NCBI GenBank assembly: GCA_035559775.1
Contig: DATMAU010000003.1
Span: 1 to 11,073 of the forward strand
DNA length: 11,073 bases
Source: AG1 sp035559775
Lineage (GTDB): Archaea; Thermoproteota; Thermoprotei_A; Sulfolobales; AG1
Direction of reading: 5' to 3'
Shown here in pieces: positions 6,254 through 11,073 of the stretch. Every line of letters starts with the position of its first letter. Position 1 is the first letter of the stretch. Below the pieces are notes generated by a model. The model worked only from the letters and a program-made list of their open reading frames with translations. It made no database searches and was not told the origin of the DNA. Both the position numbers and the translations under genes were made by a program.

Positions 6254-6530
6254 GTGGAACTTGGTTTCGTGTTGCTTTACTCGGAGTCTTTTCATAGGTA
6301 TCGGGTCTTTTGGACTGCTTAGCCATAGTTACTATCATAGGGTTTTTCTCTCATTGTTGTAGAGGAGCCCCTGTATCATGAGTGTTGAGAAGAAATACGA
6401 TGATCTCTTTTTCTACCCTCCTAGTTTAGGATTTATTGAGAAATACACACCAAATGAAGCTTGAAACACTCTGCCATGGCTTATCTAGCCCTCATGAGCA
6501 TAGTACTTGGTCACATTACTGGGTGGAAGC

Positions 6531-7112
6531 GTGTCTAGCGAGAAGGGCGGTGTGATGCCTGGGGTGACCAGGTTATCGACGAAGATACCGTTAGAGAGGG
6601 TTGGGGTTGTTATTGGTAACAAGGCTGCTGTGCTCGATATGCTTAGGAGAAGGCTTGGTGTGTCTGTGAGCGTTGATAGCGCTTCTGGCAACGTGACCAT
6701 AGAGCCCCTCTCTCAGGAAACGCCTGTCGCTAATCTTCTAAAGGCTAAGGAGTTTATAGAGGCTATAGGCTATGGCTTTTCCCCCGAGAGGGCTGAGAGG
6801 GTTCTCGACGAGGATCAGGTGCTTGTGGTGATAGATCTCAAAGGGATTGTTGGTGATTCGGAGAGCAGTCTGAAAAGGATCAAGGGGAGGATAATAGGGG
6901 AGGAGGGTAGGGCTAGGAGGAATATTGAGGAGATAACCAACACCTATATATCGGTTGCTGAGACAGCTGTAGCCATTATAGGGAGCTATGAGGAGGCTGA
7001 GGTAGCCAGACAGGCTATAGAGATGCTGATAGAGGGTAAACAGCACTCTACAGTCTATAAGTATGCTGAGAGGATGATGAGTAGGATGGGGAGGAGGCCG
7101 AAGATATGGTGA
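6531..7112 (+). CDS. KH-domain ribosome-biogenesis protein, Dim2/Pno1 (Krr1-like) family
   Basis: The product has 193 residues from the GTG at 6531. The first KH domain spans about residues 15-75 with G-V-V-I-G-N-K-A, where the last Gly of the GxxG loop is Ala (A32). The second spans about 95-170 with an intact G-E-E-G loop (123-126) in GRIIGEEGRARRNIEEITN. The tail is basic (RMGRRPKIW). This is the layout of archaeal Dim2/Pno1 homologues, which in archaea and eukaryotes bind pre-16S/18S rRNA near its 3' end and act in small-subunit maturation. The start is uncertain. GTG 6531 has GGGTGG five bases upstream and is preferred, ATG 6555 follows GGCGGTG, and a TTG at 6507 would add eight residues with no ribosome site. 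The next gene begins 9 bp after the stop. Family identity is strong. Confidence 0.88.
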   Translation: MSSEKGGVMPGVTRLSTKIPLERVGVVIGNKAAVLDMLRRRLGVSVSVDSASGNVTIEPLSQETPVANLLKAKEFIEAIGYGFSPERAERVLDEDQVLVVIDLKGIVGDSESSLKRIKGRIIGEEGRARRNIEEITNTYISVAETAVAIIGSYEEAEVARQAIEMLIEGKQHSTVYKYAERMMSRMGRRPKIW

Positions 7113-7121
7113 TAATGGTCC

Positions 7122-7844
7122 ATGGGTTCTGTGAGAGGTCTCGAACCGTGTATCGAAGATCTGGTAGAGATCTTTGAGAGATCTTCAAGAGTCCTTGAGG
7201 AGTCACAGTGGTTCCCGAGCGAGCCTAGATCGACAAGATGGTGGGGAGGTGTAGAAACACCCCTAGAGATAATAGTTACAGCAATTCTTGTTAAACTCAG
7301 TAGGTGGAAGACAGCATTAACAGCCCTTGAGAATATAAAGAGAAGAGGGCTTCTAGACATCTCAAGACTCTCAAGATCGAGTGTAGATGAGATAGCGGAA
7401 GCCATAAAGGGGGTGGGGTTTGCTAGGAGCAAGGCTGAAACCATAATAGCTATTTCGAGATATATAGAGAATATAGGTGGGGTAGAAGCTCTAAAGAGTA
7501 TGGATACTGCTATTGCTAGGAGAGAGCTGTTAAGGATAGATGGTATTGGGAGGGAGACAGCCGATTCGATACTCCTCTTCGCCCTCAACAAGCCCGTCTT
7601 TCCCGTCACGAGACTCGCACTAAGGGTTCTCAAAAGATATTGTGGGGAGGATGCAGAGGACTATAGCAATGTTGGGGAGAGAATAGAGAACACGCTGGGG
7701 AGAGATCTTTATAAGCTTAAACTTCTCCACGCCGGGCTTACTAGTATAGCTAGCAAGTATTGCAGGAATAACAAGCCCCTCTGCGGATCTTGTTTATTGA
7801 GGGATAAATGCTCATATAGATCCTCTGGACAGGCTGGTCGATAG
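7122..7844 (+). CDS. HhH-GPD DNA glycosylase-like protein with 4Fe-4S cluster, catalytic residues replaced
   Basis: This 240-residue protein belongs to the endonuclease III superfamily. It has an N-terminal helical part with RWWGGVETPLEIIVTAIL (39-56), a helix-hairpin-helix L-R-I-D-G-I-G-R-E-T-A-D (137-148), and a C-terminal Fe-S loop C214-x6-C221-x2-C224-x5-C230. In E. coli Nth the catalytic residues are K120 and D138, 18 apart. The aligned positions here are E145 and T163, so both are lost. Glu for Lys is seen in monofunctional MagIII-type alkyl-base glycosylases, but those keep the Asp. The protein may be a structure-specific DNA binder or use different chemistry. The ATG at 7122 is preceded by GGTGA (7108-7112) overlapping the upstream stop, so it is probably co-expressed with the KH gene. 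Family is certain; glycosylase activity is not. Confidence 0.85.
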   Translation: MGSVRGLEPCIEDLVEIFERSSRVLEESQWFPSEPRSTRWWGGVETPLEIIVTAILVKLSRWKTALTALENIKRRGLLDISRLSRSSVDEIAEAIKGVGFARSKAETIIAISRYIENIGGVEALKSMDTAIARRELLRIDGIGRETADSILLFALNKPVFPVTRLALRVLKRYCGEDAEDYSNVGERIENTLGRDLYKLKLLHAGLTSIASKYCRNNKPLCGSCLLRDKCSYRSSGQAGR

Positions 7845-7922
7845 ATTTATAGAGGTAACACGGCTCTAAGCCTGTTGGATATAGGATTGATAAATGAGCC
7901 AGGATGGATCGTTTGACAATAG

Positions 7923-7934
7923 TTTATATAAAAA
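7923..7934. promoter_or_regulatory. TATA-like element between convergent genes
   Basis: TTTATATAAAAA is as good a TATA sequence as any in the window, yet it sits between the 3' ends of two convergent genes. On the plus strand it could drive an antisense transcript across the zinc-ribbon gene. It may simply be part of an A/T-rich termination zone. Confidence 0.25.
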
Positions 7935-7936
7935 TT

Positions 7937-8140
7937 CTATTTATTATTCCCACCGGTTCTCATAATAACTATTTTACCGTTCTCCTGTTTGATCAGCAGT
8001 GTTTCTACTTCCTTTCTCCACCTGCAAGTGCATTTATATAGATATGTCACTCTCCTCATACCGTCAGAGATGTATGTTTCTATAACGAACTCTGCTTTTC
8101 TACCGCATCTGGGGCACAGCGTTTGCTTTGCTATGCTCAT
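7937..8140 (-). CDS. Small zinc-ribbon protein
   Basis: The product has 67 residues. An N-terminal C9-P-R-C12-G knuckle and a second pair C37-T-C39 flank a beta-rich segment (AEFVIETYISDG..RRVTYLYK), which is the plan of a single zinc ribbon with an unusual C-x-C second half. A charged strand follows, ending in GGNNK. The ATG at 8138-8140 is the natural start, with GAGGG about 9 nt upstream on the minus strand. Such small zinc ribbons in archaea are often nucleic-acid or transcription-associated, but nothing here specifies the partner. It converges on the glycosylase-like gene and is separated from the upstream prenyltransferase gene by 257 bp. It is therefore likely transcribed on its own or from the distal TATA box at 8352-8363. 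The frame is convincing because the cysteine pairs are well formed. Confidence 0.7.
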   Translation of the reverse strand: MSIAKQTLCPRCGRKAEFVIETYISDGMRRVTYLYKCTCRWRKEVETLLIKQENGKIVIMRTGGNNK

Positions 8141-8397
8141 CTCACATGTCCCTCTATGCTTGCTCTCTATCCGTGGGAGAATATGTTTTCAAGGATAATA
8201 TTTTCTATCGCTCGTCACGATTCTCAGGTTTCAAGAGATCCCGGCAGAAGATCCCTAAGTCTAAGAAACCCTATATCCTGTGAGGAAGTAATTCCGATTG
8301 ATCTTGGGTTGATTAGGTGTTTCACTAGCTATTACTGTGTCGCATGTAGGCTTTATATATAAATAGCTATACCTTAAGCGATCTGGTCTGGAGATGC
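8141..8397. other. Intergenic region downstream of the prenyltransferase gene
   Basis: There is no long gene here. On the minus strand a strong TATA box (8352-8363) is followed, about 30 bp on, by a GTG-initiated 34-codon frame (8325 down to a TGA near 8221), which would be leaderless. The predicted peptide matches nothing I know. The alternative is a long 5' leader or a small RNA upstream of the zinc-ribbon gene. I tested C/D box patterns on both strands and found none complete. Confidence 0.35.
8352..8363 (-). promoter_or_regulatory. TATA box, probably for the minus-strand zinc-ribbon transcript or a small RNA
   Basis: TTTATATATAAA is a self-complementary consensus archaeal TATA box. On the minus strand it would start transcription near 8330, about 190 nt before the zinc-ribbon start codon. 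On the plus strand it would fire into the 3' end of the prenyltransferase gene. The minus-strand reading is preferred. Confidence 0.45.
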
Positions 8398-9210
8398 CTA
8401 GGCACCGAACCTTCTCTCACGCCTTTGGTATGATCTTATTGCTCTTAGGAGATCTATTTTTCTAAACTCTGGCCAGTAGGCTTCGCAGAAATACAGCTCA
8501 GAGTATGCTGATTGCCATAGTAGGAAGTTGCTTATCCTCATCTCTCCAGAGGTTCTTATAACCAGGTCTGGCTCATGATCCACTTCAAGGTATTTTGCTA
8601 GTAGATCTTCTGTTATCTCCTCAGGATCTATGTATCCATGCTTAGCGTCCCTAGCTATTCTCTTTATAGCGTCTATGATCTCCTGCCTGCCCCCGTAGCA
8701 GAGGGCTATGTTTACAATCCTCTCCCCGTTATCCCTGGTAGCTGTTTCAGCTTCTCTGGCAATTGATCTGAGGCTCTGGGGCACTAGATCTAGCCTCCCA
8801 GTCACCTTAATCCTAGCCCCTCTCTTCTGAGCCTCTTCTACAAGTTCTCTCAATCCTCTCTCTATGAGTGAGTATAGATATTTCTTCTCATCCTCGGATC
8901 TCTTCGTACAGTTCTCATAGGACATTGCATAGATAGTCACTATTCTTACCCCAAGATCGTATAGCCAGTTAAGCACCTCCTTCATCTTCTTATAACCACT
9001 CTCATGTCCAACATACTTTGGAAGACCCATCATGGAAGCCCATCTCCTATTACCATCAGGTATTATCGCAACATGGGTGGGGATAGATCCTCTGGCTACC
9101 TGCTCCTTCAGGCTCTCTTCATAGAGCTTATATGCTATACCCATGAGGGGTCTGGCAAGCCGCATTAGGAATAGCAGAAATCTTCTGCCTAGCTTGCCTC
9201 TTAACCCCAT
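8398..9210 (-). CDS. uppS: cis-Prenyltransferase (undecaprenyl/long-chain polyprenyl diphosphate synthase family)
   Basis: The protein has 270 residues. It condenses isopentenyl diphosphate in cis onto an allylic primer; in archaea the product becomes the polyprenyl or dolichyl phosphate carrier used for protein N-glycosylation. Visible signatures are IPDGNRRWA (50-58, with the catalytic/Mg-binding Asp and diphosphate-binding Asn-Arg-Arg), GHESGYKK (68-75), YAMSYENCTKRSEDE (94-108), CYGGRQEIIDA (171-181) and the C-terminal DLVIRTSGEMRISNFLLWQ (215-233) with the conserved RxSGExRxSNF. An N-terminal basic and hydrophobic extension of about 40 residues, before the core begins at about residue 45, may help membrane association. 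The ATG at 9208-9210 has GGGAG just upstream. It is probably monocistronic, since the neighbour upstream is divergent. Identity is very firm; chain length is not predictable. Confidence 0.96.
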   Translation of the reverse strand: MGLRGKLGRRFLLFLMRLARPLMGIAYKLYEESLKEQVARGSIPTHVAIIPDGNRRWASMMGLPKYVGHESGYKKMKEVLNWLYDLGVRIVTIYAMSYENCTKRSEDEKKYLYSLIERGLRELVEEAQKRGARIKVTGRLDLVPQSLRSIAREAETATRDNGERIVNIALCYGGRQEIIDAIKRIARDAKHGYIDPEEITEDLLAKYLEVDHEPDLVIRTSGEMRISNFLLWQSAYSELYFCEAYWPEFRKIDLLRAIRSYQRRERRFGA

Positions 9211-9220
9211 GCTCCCTATC

Positions 9221-9236
9221 CACTTAATGTTAAGTG
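9221..9236. repeat. Perfect 16-bp inverted repeat at the 5' end of uppS
   Basis: CACTTAA-TG-TTAAGTG has perfect 7-bp arms. It ends 10 bp before the uppS start codon and lies just upstream of its Shine-Dalgarno site, so it could be an operator near the transcription start or a small 5' hairpin. Confidence 0.4.
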
Positions 9237-9504
9237 AAAAATGTTAATAATAACGGTGTTAATCATCATAAGACTAGAGCTGGATCTGGATGATAGTCTT
9301 TCTAAAAATATGAGGTGCTTTTGGCGATAGAGAGGATTTTATCCTCAAGATCGACTCAAGCCTATGGCTTGCCGAGGCTTAATAGCATTTAAGAATGTCT
9401 CGTAGGCTTTATAGTAGGGTAATAGAGCCTTATCCTTATGATTACATATCCTAAATAGCCAAAACCCGGAAGTTTTTATCCAGGAGAATGTTCTACGTTC
9501 TTAT

Positions 9505-9518
9505 CTATCCTTTTAGCG
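9505..9518 (+). promoter_or_regulatory. Candidate promoter of ubiX
   Basis: CTATCCTTTTAGCG is centred about 26 bp before the ubiX ATG, which would make the mRNA leaderless. A second candidate (GTTTTTATCC, near 9471-9480) would give a leader of ~35 nt. Absence of a clear Shine-Dalgarno site favours the first. Confidence 0.35.
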
Positions 9519-9538
9519 CAATACTGGGCGGATAGTCT

Positions 9539-10162
9539 ATGTCATATGTAATTGCGATAACAGGTGCTAGTGGAACTATATATGGATTGAGGACCGTTGA
9601 AGAACTATCAAAGATCTCGAAGGTTGATGTGATAATAACCAAAGAGGCCTTAAAGGTGTCTGAGTATGAGTGTTTACCGAGCAGGGATCTAATAGACAGG
9701 ATAAGATCTGTGGCAAGTAATTTATACTTCGAGGAAGAGATCGATGCTCCTCCAAGCTCTTCCAGCTATCTAGCAAGGGTGAGGGGTGTTGCTATCACCC
9801 CATGCTCTCTCACAACCCTTGCAAAGATAGCGTCTGGGATAGCCGATAATCTTGTCACGAGAACAGCTATAAATGCCCTTAGAATCAGAAAACCATTGGT
9901 TCTTCTAATAAGAGAGACACCGCTGGGTGTTATCGAGCTGAGAAACATGCTCTCAGCTGCTGAGGCTGGGGCAATCATACTCCCAGCATCCCCTGGTTTC
10001 TATAACTTACCGATGAGCGTAGATGATATGGTGAACTTTGTTGTGGGTAAGGTGCTTGACATGCTGGGTGTTGATCACGATATATATAGGAGATGGGATC
10101 CTAGAAGAGTCACTCGAGATCAAAACCTCTGCCGCCAAGCTTCTTCGAGAGCAGGCCCTTAA
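9539..10162 (+). CDS. ubiX: Flavin prenyltransferase UbiX
   Basis: The protein has 207 residues. It transfers a dimethylallyl group to FMN, forming prenylated FMN, the cofactor of UbiD-type decarboxylases. Signatures in order are the N-terminal flavodoxin-like I-T-G-A-S-G (7-12), ITPCSLTTLAKIASGIADNL (86-105) with the conserved PCS-x-x-T-L motif, RETPLG (125-130), and GAIILPASPGFYNLPMSVDD (144-163). It ends in VLDMLGVDHDIYRRW, where most family members stop. The last ~20 residues (after RRW) are extra and poorly folding-like, and their codons overlap the 3' end of the convergent minus-strand gene by 53 bp. No ubiD is visible in the window. The ATG at 9539 is the only start giving the full flavin-binding strand. 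Identity is very firm. Confidence 0.95.
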   Translation: MSYVIAITGASGTIYGLRTVEELSKISKVDVIITKEALKVSEYECLPSRDLIDRIRSVASNLYFEEEIDAPPSSSSYLARVRGVAITPCSLTTLAKIASGIADNLVTRTAINALRIRKPLVLLIRETPLGVIELRNMLSAAEAGAIILPASPGFYNLPMSVDDMVNFVVGKVLDMLGVDHDIYRRWDPRRVTRDQNLCRQASSRAGP

Positions 10163-10667
10163 GCCTCCTAGCCCTTTCCTCCTCCTTCTCAAGCTCTTTC
10201 AACATATCATCACCACTCGATCTTCTCTCCCTCCCCACCGCGTAGAGGCATGAGCCGTCTGGGAGGAGGTAGAATTTCTCGCAAGATGCGAACTGGCATA
10301 CTCCTCCGATACATAGATCGTTAACCCAGTTGCAGAAGGCAACGAATTTTATAGAACCGCCTATATCTCTCCTAACAATACCGATAGCTTTTTTACCGCA
10401 TTTGAAGTAGGGGCATAGGGGGTTGCATTGTTTCCCATTGGGCATTGGTTTTAACTCTCCCTCTTCAAGGCTTACTTCCCTAGCTACCCTTCTATCAGCT
10501 CTTCCAAACCTCTGATCTCTATTTTCTCTGCGATCCTGGTATTGATATCCTCTATAATCCCTACCAGGATCCCTGTATCTTCTCTGATCCCTATCTTCTC
10601 GATCCCTAAAACCCCTATCCCTATCCCAGGATCTTGGCTTCCTGTTATCTCTATCCTGTTGGCTCAA
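10110..10667 (-). CDS. Arg/Asp-rich protein with eight-cysteine domain, function unknown
   Basis: The protein has 185 residues from a TTG start preceded by GAGGCTGA. Residues 4-60 are a low-complexity Arg/Asp-rich tract (RD, DR, RDR, RG steps with Tyr and Gln), like the disordered RNA-binding tails of RD/RGG proteins. Residues 75-145 form a compact domain with eight cysteines (81, 85, 90, 112, 119, 124, 129, 140) and conserved-looking aromatic residues, suited to binding zinc or an Fe-S cluster. Residues 152-180 are a charged helix (LKELEKEEERARRLKGLLSKK). It begins 18 bp after the splicing endonuclease gene and is probably co-transcribed with it, which suggests a role in RNA metabolism. The start could lie further in, but an ATG is absent from the N-terminal tract. 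I do not recognise the family by name. The frame is clearly real from the cysteine domain and operon position. Confidence 0.72.
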   Translation of the reverse strand: MSQQDRDNRKPRSWDRDRGFRDREDRDQRRYRDPGRDYRGYQYQDRRENRDQRFGRADRRVAREVSLEEGELKPMPNGKQCNPLCPYFKCGKKAIGIVRRDIGGSIKFVAFCNWVNDLCIGGVCQFASCEKFYLLPDGSCLYAVGRERRSSGDDMLKELEKEEERARRLKGLLSKKLGGRGFDLE

Positions 10668-10685
10668 GAATTCAGCCTCTGTTCC

Positions 10686-11073
10686 TCAGAATTTTATCCA
10701 CTTGAAGCCTATATATCTTATACTTCCATTCTTACCAACTATAGCGTATATAAGTGTTTTCTTAACACTATGGCTAAGCCTCCCAGCCCTCACGATCGAT
10801 ATAGGATCTATCGAGCTCTCCATGCTAAGCACATCGACTAGATAGGGGGCATGCTCATAGCCTGGTCCTTTCTCGTAGACTGCAAAGGCTACCCCGAACT
10901 TCATGCCCGATCTAACTATATATCCTCTATCTCTCAGATCCTTGTACACAGCATATTCTAGTTCGAATCTACTCCCAAGCTTAGAGGCATATTCTCTATA
11001 CTCCTCACAGCTTATCTCCTTAGCATTCATCACAAGCCTTAGAACTCCTTTCTCACATAGGTAGAGCGTCTCG
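10686..11073 (-). CDS. endA: tRNA-splicing endonuclease, catalytic subunit (5' end beyond window)
   Basis: The frame is open to the right edge and gives 128 residues before the TAG stop. An internal GTG at 11031-11033 should not be taken as the start, because the codons beyond it read E-T-L-Y-L-C-E-K-G-V-L-R-L, typical of the domain before the catalytic part. The catalytic domain has the family sequence YAVYKDLRDRGYIVRSG and all three active-site residues in context: Tyr in F-A-V-Y-E-K-G, His in Y-E-H-A-P-Y-L-V, and Lys in S-H-S-V-K-K-T-L. The enzyme cleaves bulge-helix-bulge introns in pre-tRNA and other RNAs. In Crenarchaeota it normally works as a heterotetramer with a separate structural subunit, which is not visible here. 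The RD-rich cysteine protein follows directly in the same operon. Confidence 0.92.
   Translation of the reverse strand, partial: ETLYLCEKGVLRLVMNAKEISCEEYREYASKLGSRFELEYAVYKDLRDRGYIVRSGMKFGVAFAVYEKGPGYEHAPYLVDVLSMESSIDPISIVRAGRLSHSVKKTLIYAIVGKNGSIRYIGFKWIKF

Larger units (their letters stand above)
6169..6530. other. Non-coding stretch with a C/D sRNA at its left end and degenerate sequence beyond
   Basis: Apart from the C/D box RNA at about 6199-6253, this stretch has no convincing gene. An open but startless hydrophobic frame reads from about 6260 to 6360 and may be further transporter debris. A 28-codon frame (ATG 6378, TGA 6462) has GAGGAG 10 nt upstream, but the product resembles nothing I know. 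In many archaea a RIO kinase gene precedes the Dim2-like KH gene; here it is absent and replaced by the island. Confidence 0.45.
9211..9538. other. Divergent intergenic region between uppS and ubiX
   Basis: This 328-bp gap should hold both promoters. It contains a perfect inverted repeat next to the uppS start (9221-9236), two short perfect hairpins (9332-9346 and 9357-9371), and several T/A-rich TATA candidates for the plus strand (near 9408, 9473 and 9510). No frame on either strand looks like a gene. No complete C/D or H/ACA pattern was found, though the paired hairpins leave room for a small structured RNA. Confidence 0.5.

Noticed and set aside
6507..6509. TTG as the start of the KH-protein gene
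   Set aside because: No Shine-Dalgarno site; GTG 6531 has GGGTGG at proper spacing and the added residues match nothing in the family.
8200..8260. Minus-strand CTGA-GAATC-GTGACGA resembling D'/C' boxes
   Set aside because: No C box 12 nt before it and no D box 12 nt after; the pattern is incomplete.
9245..9275. Minus-strand TATGATGATTAACACC resembling a C box upstream of uppS
   Set aside because: No D or D' box follows at guide spacing.
11031..11033. GTG as the start of endA
   Set aside because: The frame continues upstream to the window edge with residues typical of the EndA N-terminal part, so the gene is cut by the window.

Overview
The window looks like chromosomal DNA of a hyperthermophilic crenarchaeon. 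No single feature proves this. The case rests on heavy use of AGG/AGA and ATA codons, A/T-rich TATA boxes 20-35 bp upstream of genes with little or no leader, mixed ATG/GTG/TTG starts, and a gene set that is archaeal in kind: a ValRS with HVGG and HKSKG signatures, a Dim2-like KH protein, a splicing endonuclease, a cis-prenyltransferase and a C/D box guide RNA. The genus cannot be fixed from the sequence.

Layout. (1) 1-426 is the 3' end of a 2-oxoacid dehydrogenase E1 beta gene, cut by the left edge. (2) 684-3134 on the minus strand is valS, convergent with it. (3) About 3135-6500 is an A/T-rich accessory island, all on the plus strand. It holds a secreted, heavily glycosylatable precursor whose last ~78 residues form a very hydrophobic cysteine-rich domain resembling the archaeocin halocin C8 (3552-4505). 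A small polytopic membrane protein follows 11 bp downstream (4517-4900). Next come a decayed ABC-transporter ATPase (5058-5705), in which Walker A, a central segment and a Walker B-like segment can be read in shifted, stop-interrupted frames, and a membrane-protein fragment (5779-6168). A C/D box sRNA lies at the island's right side (about 6199-6253); one of its guides is complementary to helix 93 of 23S rRNA. (4) 6531-7844 is a plus-strand pair: a KH-domain ribosome-biogenesis protein and a DNA glycosylase-like protein that keeps its Fe-S cluster cysteines but lacks both EndoIII catalytic residues. (5) 7937-9210 on the minus strand holds a small zinc-ribbon protein and a cis-prenyltransferase. 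(6) 9539-10162 on the plus strand is the flavin prenyltransferase UbiX, overlapping tail to tail with (7) a minus-strand pair: tRNA splicing endonuclease endA (cut by the right edge) and an Arg/Asp-rich, eight-cysteine protein.

How it fits together. The flanks are mostly informational and central-metabolism genes: tRNA charging, tRNA splicing, rRNA processing and modification, lipid carrier synthesis and prenyl-FMN synthesis. The island between valS and the KH gene differs in texture. Its most interesting content is the putative archaeocin precursor with a partner membrane protein, beside the ruins of an ABC transporter that may once have exported it or protected the cell. That functional link is inference from gene order.
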